DNA of 64,000 nt from Echiichthys vipera (Eukaryota > Chordata > Actinopteri > Perciformes > Trachinidae), in NCBI GenBank assembly GCA_963691815.1, contig OY829650.1, forward strand, positions 32,372,577 to 32,436,576. Reading direction: 5' to 3'. Both the position numbers and the translations under genes were made by a program. This document shows, in pieces, positions 45,069 through 57,310 of the stretch (the stretch's first letter is position 1; every line of letters begins with the position of its first letter). The notes beneath the pieces are model-generated. The model made no database searches. It was not told the DNA's origin and worked only from the letters and a program-made list of their open reading frames with translations.

Positions 45069-46651
45069 CCCTTACAGCCTATAGCCAGTGGGCTGACACG
45101 TAGGTGCTGTATTACATGATGGGGCAAAAAACAGTTATTTCCCACTACACGGTTTTTCAAATTGAGTCTTATCCACCATCATCATCATGGTTCTCTCTTC
45201 TTCTTTCTCTCTTTTTCACCTCTACGACTTGCTAACCTTTCAACCCACACCATCCACCACCTCCCTTCCTTCCACTCTCTTTTCCTTAAACTGTGCTGTC
45301 CTCAGCGTTTGAGCTGGATTAGTCAGTGAAGGGGGTGCTGACCTGCCTAATGGGACGAGGTGATGGCACCTGACCTTTGAGACTGGCCGTTACCAGGCCA
45401 GGATGGGTGGCCATGATGGCACATGCTTAACCTCAGCTCCTCAAGCTAGGTAGATGAGGGATATGGGCCGTGAGAGATCGTAATAAATATGTTGTGCTGA
45501 AGGTGGGGCTCATTTTAAGGTGACAGAGACAAGCCAGACAAGCCTGAAATTGAGAGAGTTTGTTTGCTTTGATATCAGTAGATAGGTCAGAAGCATAGAC
45601 TGTAAAAAAAATGGACGTAGCCTCTCCGTTGAGGCCCGTTCTCTCAACTTGATCCAAGCGTACTCGCATTTGGGTGCAGACTTTGACTCTGCCTCATTTC
45701 CTATTACCAAAAAAGGTCATTGATGTGACATTGGGGGGAGGGAGATACCTCCGTTTACTGAATTAGCAACATTAGCACAACTGCCCAGGAGCTATGCTAA
45801 TAGAACTAGTTACTAGATAACCGGGAGTGGTCAGTGCCTTTCTCAACGGTGCTGCTCTTATGATGTCATCAGCACGCTCCAACAGCTGCAACAAGCCTGC
45901 AGATAAATGTTTTTTCTCTGCTGTTTATATTGAAAATGAGAAAAGACGTAGCTGGTTAAACTTCAGTTCACCCAACCTGGTAAGTCGATGGTGCCACAGC
46001 CAACTTTTCACCAGGTTGTATGAACAGTGGTTTAACCTGTTGCTTCTCTTTTCATTTTTTTTTAAAAATAAAAAACGGTAATTGAAAAAAAAAATTTCAC
46101 CTGTAAAGAAGTTGTTAAATGTTGAACTACCTTGTATCTTTATATTGTTTCAGATGATACCAACATATATACAGTATAGTAGCTACAAAACTGAGTTTAC
46201 TACAGCCATTGGAAAAAAAAGTCTGCCGGGCCTGTTCGACCGTGAAAGCTATGGTCTACCATTTGGAATAGTGGTAATTATTATTAACTAGGGATGAACT
46301 AGTACAGCATTATCTGTATCCGAACTCGGAGTGGGCGGGGCCTAACCAGGAAGTGGGTTGGGGTTTCACTCAAAAGTGGGTGGAGTTGTCTTGAAATGGC
46401 CAGGGCTTTAACCAGTATGTTATTTTAAGCATGTAATTGATATGGTTGTTTAGAAATAGTTCTATTTATTGCTGATTAGAAAACAATTTCCAGGTCAGCA
46501 TCAGCATTGAGCTTCAGATCAATGGTTTTGATCACGACAGCAAACAACCTATTTACACAAGTTTACAACAATGAATACAACACATGAATGTAATGAACAA
46601 ATGTTTTCATACTCAACATCCAACATTTTTATGATCAGTGTGATTTTTAAT

Positions 46652-46693
46652 TGTGTGGGTGTGTGCGTGTGGGTGTGTGTGTGTGCGTGTGTA

Positions 46694-46737
<44 letters not shown>

Positions 46738-46745
46738 AGAGAGAG
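46652..46745. repeat. (TG)n-(GA)n compound microsatellite
   Basis: Imperfect TG units pass directly into GA and AAGAGA units. Confidence 0.9.
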
Positions 46746-47466
46746 AAAAGCTGACGGTTTAAAAAAACCCTCAAACGACTGGCAGAGCGAGGGAGTTGTT
46801 GTGCAGCTTAATTGATTTGTAATATTTATTCCACTATTTCCTTTATCTTTTATGGAATACAGCAGGAATGGGTCAGACACTAAAAAAAGAAAAAGTAAAC
46901 AAATCTCTGACAGGCAGAGACGCAACATGAGTCCCATTCTACCAAGCAGCACGTCTGAACGAACCCACGTTTACAGAACTCTGCTGATAATAAGTGAGTA
47001 CAAACCGAAGTTAAAACAAACCTGAAGCTGAAGAAACTTAAAAGTTAGGTGTGTGTGTTTGTGTCTGTGTGTAGCGGAGGGGGACACAGCAGCGCAGCGC
47101 CGTTGTGACAAACATATCACAGATGCAGACATAGTCCACTAATGAGGATTCTCATTCAACCTGAGCAAGGATATTGGCGCGTATTACTCGTATATTACTC
47201 ATACTCTGCAAAAGTGCGTTGTCCATACCGGATAATCATTTTATTAACCTATTAACATTGTTTAGACGGCGATTATGGTCCTGTAGTCCACTCTACACAA
47301 TATGAACCGCAAAAAACCCCGCAAAAAATCTATTCAGTTTATCAGCCGTAGGCCTGCATAGAAATTAACCAATGTTAATCCGTCATTGAAGTATCCCATT
47401 GGCTCGTCCATCCAATCCCCTCATCATCCATCTCGACTCAGCTCAGCTACCAGAGCTTCTGTTACC

Positions 47467-47666
47467 ATGGAGAAGGAAAAGACTAATAACAGCAAGAGGC
47501 CTCAACGTAAGTGGAGCGAGGAAAAGGAAGAAACCAAGAGGAAATGTGACCGACATAGGAACCAAAGAGGGGTCAACATCGGGAATTCCTCTGAGCGGTG
47601 GAGAAGGCTACGCCGGGATTCGGGACTGAAAACAGATGCTGAGACAGCAGACGTTTTGCTCAAGAG
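47467..47666 (+). CDS. Open 5' coding exon of an unidentified, possibly transposon-related gene
   Basis: ATG at 47467 has a strong start context (taccatgg). The 66 codons read MEKEKTNNSKRPQRKWSEEK, EETKRKCDRHRNQRGVNIGN and SSERWRRLRRDSGLKTDAET, then ADVLLKR, ending at a GTGATT donor after base 47666. The product is very basic. The RWRxLRxxxGLKTDAExAxxLL pattern resembles, from memory, an N-terminal module of multicopy fish genes of uncertain function, several linked to transposable elements. No stop, indel or downstream exon was seen in the window: the next 1.3 kb is anonymous and is followed by a piggyBac. It could be the first exon of a live gene, or an orphan exon. Confidence 0.45.
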
Positions 47667-48723
47667 GTGATTTTTGCCTTTATTGTATATAATAGCCTCC
47701 GTTAGTCTTTGCCAATACTGGCTTATGACTGTGAATGTCCCCGGTCTGATAAACGGCTATGTCAACACATGTTAGTATACTTTAGCCATGTGTTTTTAGC
47801 ATTATAAACTAACGTTACATTGCTCTGTCAGAGGGGGCATGCCTTTAGGAGGCGAGGGAGGGCGATAAGAGCTTGGGGGAAGGAATTGTCGAACACTGAG
47901 GGAAGGGGTTTGGTTGACATATACACATATTTTTAAGGTGATATGTTGGACTTGAACTTCAATTCAAGTCCAATATTCCACTATCGAATACAAATAGCAA
48001 TTCATCATTCAACAAATAAAATTGTCGAAATTTTAAAATATTTGCATTAGTCAGCAAGAGACGTGCATTTGAATTGTTTTACCTCCTGTAGAAGGCAACT
48101 GTATATAACAGATGTGGATGTTGGGTGTCTTCCGTCTGTCACACTGCACATGTGATCCCATTATCTCAAACCTGGTGTGTGATTTATCCTCATTTGAGAG
48201 GACACAGTAGCACTAGCTAACATACCACACAAAATATGGGCAAATACAGATTCTCATATCTTTTTATGTGTATTACTTTTAATTAATTGTTGATTCCTCA
48301 ACTAACTTTATTTCCATTAATATACAATATCTATTTATGACTTCTCAACTGGTGTCATTTCCATCCCCATGTTTGTGTCTGAAACAGATCCAAAATGACA
48401 AGGCAGTGAGGATAAGAGGTGGGGGCTGGCGTTGAAGTGATGAGTTTTTTTTTTTCATTGTTGCCATCCCTCCTCCTACCCCCATCACTTTCCTCCCTTT
48501 AAATCTGTCACCCACTACATGTCTGGACAGCGGGGGGTGGGTGGGGGTGGAATCAAATTCTCTTCGCCTCCTCGTCTCTGACCTGAATCTCACTGGGGCC
48601 CACAGTAACAGCTCAGAGAGAGAGAGATGAGGCAGGAGTGTACAAAAGAATTGAGAGGAGAGAGGGAGGATTCGAGTGAGACATGGAGAGAGGGAAGTTA
48701 GGGAGAGCTGTATCAGTTTGTGT

Positions 48724-48797
<74 letters not shown>

Positions 48798-48940
48798 TGT
48801 ATGTGTACATGATGAGAAGTTTGAGAAGAGATTGAGGAAATAGAAGGAAATATAAAGTCCCATGGTAAACATGTAGTCTGCTATCCATGATGCCCTCCTC
48901 CCTCAGTACCAAAGTATTAAACAGTGAAGAAGACGGTTTC
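47667..48940. other. No recognisable gene; hairpin and long TG repeat
   Basis: An 11-bp inverted repeat (ttggacttgaa 47946-47956, complement 47963-47973) and a (TG)n tract. Frames across the TG tract are artefacts. Confidence 0.55.
48725..48795. repeat. (TG)n microsatellite, about 35 units
   Basis: An uninterrupted TG run. Confidence 0.95.
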
Positions 48941-49185
48941 TTAACCCTTGTGTGGTGTTCGGGTCTGTGGGACCTGTTTTCGTTTTTTATTAAAAGAAAA
49001 ATGATACAATTAATTAATTTTTCAAACTGAGACTCACTGGCTTTGGCTCATTTTCTGTGAAGAACATATATCAGATTACATTTTTAATGACCATACACCG
49101 CCCCTACACATTTCTATTACATATAAGGTGTCCGGGTCCACTGGACCCGGGGCTAATAGAAGTGTTGAAATTGATGTTTTGTGTA

Positions 49186-49186
<1 letters not shown>

Positions 49187-49238
<52 letters not shown>
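49187..49238. repeat. (CA)n microsatellite inside piggyBac
   Basis: About 26 CA units within the element. Confidence 0.95.
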
Positions 49239-49241
<3 letters not shown>

Positions 49242-49247
49242 CAGGCC

Positions 49248-50398
49248 TAGACAGGAGGAGGACGTTGTTGGACAAGTGGGTGCACCGCCTCTCCCTGCTG
49301 TACAACCCTGGGCCAAATGTCAGCATTGATGAACAGCTGATGCCCTTTCAGCAGTATATACCATCTAAACCTTCAAAGTATGATATAAAGATCTGGGATG
49401 CCTGTGATGCCACTTCATAATTTGCTTGGAACTTAAAAGTCTACAAGAAAACCTGATGGAGGAGCCCCCAAGAAAGAACAAGGAATGAGAGTTGTCCTCG
49501 ACATGTCTTAGGGACTAATTTTTTTACCTCGCACGAACTGGGATAGGAGCTCCTGAAGAGGAAGCTGACCATGGTGGGAACAATAAGGAAAAACAGGTCA
49601 GAACTCCCACCTCAACTGCTGACTTCAAAGAACAGGCCTGTCAAGTCTTCCAAGTTTGTATACACGGCTGACACATCCCTGGTATCCCATGTGCCAAAGA
49701 AAGGCAAGAATGTGATACTCATGAGTACACTGCAAGGGGATGGAAGAATCTGTGACCAGGGACATTACAAACCAGAGATCATCATGGATTATAATGCCAC
49801 AAAAGGAGGGGTAGACAACATGGACAAGCTGGTGACGGCCTACAGCTGCAAACGGAGGACTCTATGCTGGCCACTGGTGATATTCTTTGACATGTTGGAC
49901 ATCTCAGTGTACAATGCCTTTGTCATTTGGATGGCACTGAACCCAGAGTGGAAACGAGTGAAGCTCCAGAAAAGACGGCTCTTTCTTGAGGATCAGGGAA
50001 AGGCATTGGTGAGACCACAAAATCGAGAGAAGAAAACATATCCCCAGAACCCCAGCCTCTACAGCCATGGTGAGGTGGATTCAGGGGGAGAATGCTGGTG
50101 CCCTGTCCACCCAACCTACAGAACCACAATCTGCAGAGCCTGAAGTAAGTGTGTGATGCTGTTGCAGTACATGTCTGGCACTCATGTCTTGTGAGGGAGA
50201 GGGAGAGAGAAAGAGAGGTGTTAGTAAAATTCTTGATCTTTTCATTATTCTAGGTTGTGAACACCAGCAACAAGAAGAAGCGGTGCGAGGTGTCCGGACC
50301 CAAGATGGACAGGAAAACACAATATAAATGCATCAAGTGCAAAATGTATGTCTGCAACACACACAGTAAAGCTCTGCCCCTCATGTGTAGTATAGGTT
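49248..50398 (+). pseudogene. piggyBac transposase (PGBD4-like) remnant
   Basis: The first piece reads SLLYNPGPNVSIDEQLMPF, with the first catalytic Asp in IDEQ. A deletion removes the following basic segment before QQYIPSKPSKYDIKIWDACD. After several stops, VVLDM and TNFFTS mark the region where the second Asp (CDNFF in relatives) should be; it is gone. The longest open part (49571-50143) holds KLTMVGTIRKN-type sequence, HVPKKGKNVILMSTLQGDGR, IIMDYNATKGGVDNMDKLVT (last catalytic Asp region) and NAFVIWMALNPEW. The C-terminal cysteine-rich domain (YKCIKCKMYVCNTHSKAL) is at 50281-50398. Inactive, but it clearly belongs to the family. Confidence 0.85.
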
Positions 50399-50829
50399 AG
50401 TGGCTAAAGGCCATGTGTTCAATGGGGCTGATGTGTTGTCTTGACTATGTTTACTCTGTATTCTTGTGTTCAGCTTGTGTTGTGCACCTGAATGGGTTCA
50501 ATTTCAAGTTCAAAGAAATAAAAGTCAGTAGTTTTGAAAAACCTTGCTTCACTTGTAAAATTTTTTCCACTCATATCTTGATTTTAATTGATTTTCTTTA
50601 TTACGTTTTAAATAACAAGTTATAAATGTGACCTAACAAAGGTAAAGAGCAAATATTAACCATTTATATTGTTTAAACTGCTTGTAATTGGGATAAGGTA
50701 AACATCTGTTCAGTATTTTAACATAAAAATGTTCAATTGTGAGCATTAAAAGCCACAAAATGCAACGGGTCAATCAGACCCACAAACACTGGCTGAGTAA
50801 CAACAATATGAACATCACACAAGGGTTAA

Positions 50830-51974
50830 ATCAAATCAGTTTGAACTGTTTTCCAGTCATTTTTGTTTTTTCAGTCATCATCTTGGTTGATTAGAGAAAG
50901 GCCAAATATTGCTTCTATTGCAGCAGGGGGATAGTAAAAGAAGAAGAAAGTACACTGAAGTGTTCAGATTAAGAATTGCTGATGACGGGTGCTTCCGCTG
51001 CTGTAGCCCAGAAGTTAGAGTCTTTTTTAGAAAGGGGTTTCTCCCCCTAGAAATTTTTGAAATCAGGCTGATGAAAATGCAATTGTGATGTAGTTTTTTA
51101 AGGAAAGTCGTGTGACTCCCACCAGGGCAGCTCTACTGAGTAGGTTAATTTTGCGGTTTTCACTGCTACAGTGTTGCATCTGTGGCTGCTGCGACAACGA
51201 GCGAACAGCGCGTGTACGGCTTAACCAGATCTTGTACCAACGTGTGCAGCTGTAGCCCCGGACCCCTGTGCCGTCAAAAAATACAACAACATAATGATGA
51301 TGAAAATAGCTCAGTTCAGTAGAGTTTTAGGTGGCTGCATTACAGCGAAACACTGCACACATAAAAACAGAATATTGAAACATCAAAATATTTTTCTGTA
51401 TATGTTGGGTTTTTTTAGGAGACTTTGCAACAAACACTTTGGAAACCAGCTGCTCATGTTGGTGCAAGATTGTTAAGCAGTACGTGCGCTATCTTGCTCA
51501 CTGTCTGTCAAGTGAAATGCCGCACTGATGGTTTAGACACAATTCAGAGACAGTTCAGAGCAACTTTTATGCAATGTATATTGTGAAAAATGTGTTGCTT
51601 CTGGTAATTTGATGTTAGCAGGTGTGTTGTCATGCGTGAACAAATGAGAGCCGGTCTGGGAGTGACTGACATTCCAAAACCTGAACCAGGAACTGCCTCA
51701 GAAACATTCTGAACTCTTCACAACAACCCACTGAACTTTATTGTTGTATAAATTCTTTGTGATGGAGGTATCTGGGGTCTTTCTGGGTCATTGGTTGCAG
51801 ATGACTGCATTTTGTATCCCAAGAGAGACCCCTTGGCCAAACAGTATATTCTTTGCTGTTTTAATAATAAACTTTTTAAAAATTAAGGAGTGGTCTGGTT
51901 TTCCTTGAGTAAAGAACACGACACTCCCACGTGTATGTTTAACATTAAAACATGATTTAAATATATGAATACTG
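50830..51974. other. No recognisable gene
   Basis: Anonymous DNA; nothing assigned. Confidence 0.5.
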
Positions 51975-52097
51975 TATGTCTCATCTCATCTCATCTTCAA
52001 CCGCTTATCCGGGGTCGGGTCGCAAGGGCAGCAGCTTTAGCAGGGGACCCCAAACTTCCCATTCCTGGGCCATATTAACCGGCTATAACTGGGGGAT

Positions 52098-53351
52098 TCA
52101 GAGGCGTTCCCAGGCCAGTGTGGAGATATAATCTCTCCACCTAGTCCTGGGTCTTCCTCGAGGCCTCCTCCCAGCTGGACGTGCCTGGAACACCTCCCTA
52201 GGGAGGCGCCCAGGGGGCATCCTTACTAGGTGCCCGAACCACCTTAGCTGGCTCCTTTCAATGCAAAGGAGCAGCGGCTCTACTCTGAGATCCACACGGA
52301 TGGCTGAACTTTTCACCCTATCTCTAAGGGAGACTCGAGCCACCCTCCTGAGAAAACCCATTTCGGCCGCTTGTACCCGCAACCTCGTTCTTTCGGTCAT
52401 GACCCAGCTTTCATGAGCATAGGTGAGGGTAGGAACGAAGATTGACTGGGAGATCTGGAGCTTTTCCTTCCGGCTCAGCTCTCTTTTTGTCACAACGGTG
52501 TGGTAGAGCGACTGCAACACCGCCCCCACTGCTCCGATTCTCCGGCCAAACTCACGCTCCATCGTCCCCTCACTCGTGAACATGATCCCAAGGTACTTGA
52601 ACTCCTTCACATGGGGTAAGGACTCATTCCCTACCTGGAGTAAGCAATCCACCGGTGTCCTGCTGAGAGCCATGGCCTCAGATTTAGAGGTGCTGATCCT
52701 CATCCCAGCCGTTTCAAACTCGGCTGCGAACTGATCCAGTGAGTGCTGAAAGTCACTGACCGACAATGCCATCAGGACCACATCATCTGCAAAAAGCAAA
52801 GACGAGATCCTCAGCCTACCGAACTGCAACCCCTCCCCACCACGACTATGCCATGAAATCCTGTCCTTGAAAATCACAAACAGGACTGGTGACAAAGTGC
52901 ACCCCTGGCGGAGGCAAACCCCCACTGGGAACGAATCCGACTTACTGCCGAGGATCCGGACACAGCTCTCACTTTGGGTGTACAGAGATTGGATGGCCCA
53001 CAGAAGTGACCCCCTCGACCCATACTGCACCTCCCACAGTATCTCCCGAGGGACCCGGTCATATGCCTTCTCCAGAAAGCACATGTAGACTAGATAGGCA
53101 TAGTCCCAGGCCCCCTCCAGGATCCTTGTGAGAGTGAAGAGCTGGTCCGTTGTTCCACGTCCAGGACGGAATCCGCATTGTTCCTCTTCAATCTGAGGCT
53201 CGACTATAGGACGAACCCTCCTTTCCAGCACCTTGGAGTAGACTTTACCAGGGAGGCTGAGTAGTGTGATACCCCTGTAATTGGCACACACCCTCTGGTC
53301 CCCCTTTTTAAACAGAGGAGCCACCACCTCAGTCTGCCACTCCCTTGGCAC
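52098..53351 (-). pseudogene. Rex3 reverse transcriptase and C-terminal region, 417 open codons
   Basis: The open frame reads REWQTEVVAPLFKKGDQRVC, ANYRGITLLSLPGKVYSKVL, EEEQCGFRPGRGTTDQLFTL, LRQGCTLSPVLFVIF, LLFADDVVLM and KEFKYLGIMFTSEGTMEREF, then SQLRWFGHLVRMPPGRLPRE to the end. RT motif A reads YMCFLEKAYDRV: compared with the family's CFVDLEKAFDRV, two residues are missing, including the first catalytic Asp. The FADD pair is intact. Despite the long frame the enzyme is therefore expected to be dead. The start given is simply the first Met after the upstream deletion/frameshift. Confidence 0.82.
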
Positions 53352-53378
53352 TGTCCCAGACTCCCATGCAATGTTGAA

Positions 53379-53960
53379 GAGTCTCCAGCTCTGCCTCTAC
53401 AAAAGAGGGCATGTTAGTCGGATTAAGGAGTTCCTCAAAGTGCTCCTTCCACTGCCCGATTACCTCATCGGCTGAGGTCACCAGCGCCCCGTCCTTACTG
53501 TAAACAGCTTGGACAGTTTCCTTTTTCCCCCTCCTGAGATGTCGAATGGTTTTCCGGAAGCACCTTGGTGCCGCCCGAAAGTCCTTCTCCATGACTTCTC
53601 CGAACTCCTCCCACACTCGCTGCTTTGCCTCTGACACAGCAGAGGCTGCAGCCCTTCTGGCCTGTCGGTACTTTGCAACTGCCTCCGGAGTCTTCTGGGA
53701 TAGCATATCCCGGAAGGCCTCCTTCTTCAGTCGGACAGCCTCCCTGACCAGAGGTGTCCACCACGGTGTTCGAGGGTTACTGCCCCTTGAGGCACCTAAG
53801 ACCTTGAGGCCACAGCTCACCGCTGCAGCTTCAGCAATGGAAGCTTGCTTCACCGGGGTGAACTCCAACACTGCGTTACTCAGCCGGGGGTTTGTGAGTA
53901 TGGCCCACACCCGCCCAGCACCTCACACCTTGGGCAACTCCAGAGAAGAATAGGGTCTAA
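53379..53960 (-). pseudogene. Rex3 endonuclease-linker remnant
   Basis: The minus-strand frame starts in the endonuclease (AILTNPRLSNAVLEFTPVK) and jumps by internal deletion to the linker between endonuclease and RT: KVLGASRGSNPRTPWWTPLV, REAVRLKKEAFRDML and WEEFGEVMEKDFRAAPRCFR, then WKEHFEELLNPTNMPSF. A second deletion and frame change precede the RT frame at 53351. Endonuclease catalytic motifs are lost. Confidence 0.7.
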
Positions 53961-55079
53961 CCCTTATCCAGGAGTATGGTTCCAGAACCGAGACTGTGTG
54001 TCAATAACTATTATTTTACGCCACCCTACGTGTTTTTGTAGGCCTACTTCAATATGCAACTCAATTTTATGCAATATATGAAGTAGAGGGACCCCGCCAG
54101 GTCCAAAGCTTTATGTTTTATTTTATTTTATTCTTAAGATAAGATCCAACTCTGCTCGTAAGCTTAGTGAGTGTGTGGTGGAGAAAGTAACTGGGTAATT
54201 TGGTGACATTCATGTAGGTTGACTTGTTACAGTATATAAATGTGCAAGACTTTCCATCTAGCACCATCATTAGGGCAAAATTGTAACTGTTCCATTACTT
54301 TGGTTTATGATCAAACAACTTCAAAACTATTGACATTTCCATCAGCCTCAGATGTACTTTGTGTATGTAGCGGGGTACAGAGTGAAGTTGCCCTCCACTA
54401 CACTACACATTTAATTTAATTTAACGCAGTAACGTTACACTCAAGTGTGTGTTCTCGTTCTCTGAACGTATTCAATATTCTACCACAAAAAGTATACGCA
54501 TCTGCACAAACATCAAAACAATAATCATGTCTGTTGCATTGCTATTACAGACCAGTTTCATCATGTACAATAATCGATAAATACAATCAATACAATAAAC
54601 AATCAACTTGTTTCTCCAATACAGAGTCAGCCAATCACATGTATCAAACATTGTCACAAAACCCAAATCAATTATGTAAGTATTTGGACTTATTTATTTA
54701 TTTACCTATGACTATTTAAGTTATTTATTTATTTGTTTATTTATGAACTATACACGAGCAGTCCAGGCTCTTCAGACTGGCTCATAGTTTTACTCTCCAG
54801 CCTCCCGCTGGCTCAAGGTAATTAGGCAACCAGTGCTAACTATTGGCTAGCCGTTTTAGCAAGTTACGTTAGCTAAGTAACGTTCATAAACCATACCTAA
54901 TAAATAGTCATACATATTTTATCTTATAGATTTCCTCTACATGTACCTTATCTATTTCATTTTCTGTGAATTTTATTTTACCTGTATTCTTAGATCTATC
55001 TCATATATATTTGACTAAAAGTTTATTGTTTACTGTATATACTGTATACTTTCTGTATTTATTTAGCTGAGAGTGTATT

Positions 55080-55198
55080 GGTTATCTTATATGGAATTAT
55101 TTATACCTCCCTTGTGTTTTTGTAAGCTTTTGGAAACTCAATTTCATTGCGGGAGTCATCCCACAGGGATCAATAAAGAGAAGTCTAAGTCTATAAAG
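55080..55198 (+). repeat. LINE 3' tail
   Basis: The sequence aactcaatttcattgcggga, then cccacagggatcaataaaga and gaagtctaagtct, is the usual end of a CR1/L2-type LINE. No coding part precedes it. Confidence 0.5.
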
Positions 55199-55310
55199 TC
55201 CAAACGGGATTCTAAACTACCACATAAGATATTCACCCATCAATTACACAATTCTAACTCTCCCTTCTTACCTGCAAAGAGCAAAAATATGTATTTATCA
55301 TAACAGTTCG

Positions 55311-55311
<1 letters not shown>

Positions 55312-55342
<31 letters not shown>
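55312..55342. repeat. (CA)n microsatellite
   Basis: About 15 CA units. Confidence 0.9.
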
Positions 55343-55345
<3 letters not shown>

Positions 55346-55964
55346 GTAACTTTACACTCAAGTGTGTTCTGTTCTCTATTATTCACGCTTTAGTATTCAC
55401 GCAAGTATTCCCTTGTCCCTGAACACACAGTGTAGCGAATGCACCCTCTGCTGGTCAGAGTTAGACACTGCATACTGCTGAGTAACTACATTTTTAAACA
55501 ATAAACCAACCTGTCCTTATCATAAAACACACAGTTTTCACCACACTCTGAACATGAGCTGTACTAGGTGCAAATCACGTTAAGGTTTATCAAGGTATAT
55601 CAACCCACCCGTAAATAATAGTAATGTAGGTAATATTAACCCACTGAGGGCTCTGTTTGCCACATGTACTCTATATACAGTAGTATCCATCAATCCATTT
55701 TCTATATCTGCTCATTCCTATTGCTAACATATTCATATTTAAGTTGAAACTTGTATGCAGTTTTTGCACTTTCACCATCAATCCAAGTATTTCAGCTCAG
55801 ACTACCTCCAGTCCCTGCCACTGCGCGGGGCGCACTATATATTAACCTACATGTATATTTTATGCAATCGTGAGGAGGATTTATATACAGTATGAACAGT
55901 AGGATTTAATTTACATGAATTAGTATTTAAATTCATTATCAAAAAATATATTTCTCTGCAGGAC

Positions 55965-57310
55965 AGCTTCACTCATTTTGAATTTGATGCCTGCAACACT
56001 GTGTTAGATCACCTTTCCTTTTAACAACACTGAATACATATTTTGGGAACTGAGGACACTAATTGTTGAAGCTTTGTAGGTGGAATTCTTTCCCATTCTT
56101 GCTTGATGTACAACTTCAGTTGTTCAACAGTCCGAGGTCTCTGTTGTTGTATTCTGCGCTTCATAATGCTCCACACATTTTCAGTGGAGACAGGTGTGGA
56201 CTGCAGCAGGCCTGTTTAGTACCTGCACTCTTTTACTACGAAGCCACGCTGTTGGAACACGTGCAGCATGTGGCCTGTCATTGTTTTGCTGAAATAAGCA
56301 GGGATGTCCCTGAAAAAGACATTGCTTGGATGGCAGCATATGTTGCTCCAAATCTGTGTGTACCTTTCAGCATTAATGGAGTCTTCACAGTTGTGCAAGT
56401 TACCCGTGATGCCATACCATCACAGATCCTGGGTTTTGAACTTTGCGCTGACAACCATCTGGATAGTCCTTTTCCGCTTTTGACCAGAGGACACTACGTC
56501 CATGATTTCCAAAAACAACTGTAAATGTGGACTCTTCAGACCACAGCACACTTTTCCACTTTGGGTCAGTCCATCTCAGATGAGCTTGGGCCCAGAGAAG
56601 CCGGTGGTGTTTCTAGTTGTTGTGTGGCTTTCTCTTTATATGGTAGAGTTTTAACTTGCACTTGTAGATGTAGTGACGAACTGTGTTAACTGACAGTGGT
56701 TTTCTGAATTGTTCCTAAGCCCACGTGGTAATATCCTTCACAGAATGATGTCAGTTTTTAATGCAGTGTTGTCTGAGGGATCAAAGGTCACAGTCATTCA
56801 GTGTTGGTTTCCAGCGTTGAGATTTCTCCAGATTCTCTGAATCTTTTGATGATATTATGGACTGTAGATGATGAAATCCTTAAATTCCTTGCAGTTGTAC
56901 GTTGAGATAGGTTGTTGGGCTATTTCTCACACAGTTGTTCACAAAGTGTTGAACCTCGCCCCATCCACGCTTGTGAATGACTGAACCTTTCAGGAATGCT
57001 CCTTTTATACCAAATCCTGACACTCACCTGTTTCCAATGAACCTGTTCACCTGTGGAATGTTCCAAACAGGTGTTTTTGGAGCATTCTTCAACTTTCCCA
57101 GTCTTTTGTTGACCCTGTTCCAGCTTTTTTGGAACATGTGCAGGCATCAAATTCAAAATGAGTGAATATTTGCCAAAAAAAAACAATAAAATGTATCAGT
57201 TTGAACATTATATTGTATATATTATTATTATACATTATATCATTATATTATCATGTTATTATTATATGGTCTTTGTAGTGTATTCAATTTAATATAGGTT
57301 GAAAAGTATA
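55965..57310 (-). mobile_element. Decayed Tc1/mariner-like transposon of a high-copy teleost family
   Basis: Inverted repeats cactcattttgaatttgatg (left, about 55972) and its complement (about 57145-57170). The minus strand gives fragments such as NVFFRDIPAYFSKTMTGHML and HVFQQRGFVVKEC. The antisense sequence closely resembles a repeat I remember as very common in fish genomes. The superfamily call (transposase with a short DDE domain) is likely; the exact family is not certain. Confidence 0.55.
56100..56990 (-). pseudogene. Transposase remnant of the 55965 element
   Basis: Minus-strand frames are short and interrupted. The clearest, at 56398-56216, reads YRHSCFV-type antisense of FSKTMTGHMLHVFQQRGFVV. 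A further piece near 56190-56110 gives ENVWSIMKRRIQQQRPRTVE, placed where Tc1/mariner proteins have their final Glu region. An N-terminal region near 56950 reads MGRGSTLCEQLCEK. Stops and deletions throughout. Confidence 0.45.

Larger units (their letters stand above)
44198..47466. other. No recognisable gene; several microsatellites and repeat traces
   Basis: A repeat-like block at about 44400-44580 (ggagtgacgtcacaccagag ...) and another at 45594-45640 (catagactgt ... atggacgtagcc, cf. 13558) are probably dispersed repeats. The segment at about 47100-47460 is CpG-richer and leads into the open exon at 47467. Confidence 0.45.
48945..50825 (+). mobile_element. piggyBac-type transposon, TTAA-flanked
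   Basis: TTAA at 48941-48944 and 50826-50829 flank inverted ends cccttgtgtggtgttc and its near-complement gaacatcacacaaggg. The interior codes for a decayed piggyBac transposase. A 19-bp palindrome (ccgggtcca-c-tggacccgg, 49132-49150) and a similar gggtctgtgggacc near the left end are subterminal motifs. A CA microsatellite (49187-49238) lies inside. Confidence 0.9.
51975..54003 (-). mobile_element. Rex3 (RTE-clade) LINE, 5'-truncated
   Basis: On the minus strand it runs from the endonuclease start region (about 54003) to a 3' tail gatgagatgagatgagac near 51975, the short GATG-type tandem tail expected for Rex3. Segments at 53320-53340 and 52887-52910 correspond to the widely used Rex3 primer sites as I remember them. 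Internal deletions remove most of the endonuclease and the part just before RT. Confidence 0.82.
54004..55960. other. No recognisable gene; LINE tail and CA repeat
   Basis: AT-rich DNA. A segment acgcagtaacgttacactca (about 54424) recurs with few changes at 55341 (acgcagtaactttacactca). The other items are listed separately. Confidence 0.5.

Noticed and set aside
48345..48872. A 175-codon minus-strand frame
   Set aside because: It contains the TG/CA microsatellite and has no recognisable domain or splice signals.
52867..53131. Plus-strand frames opposite the Rex3 RT
   Set aside because: Antisense shadows of the minus-strand LINE gene.
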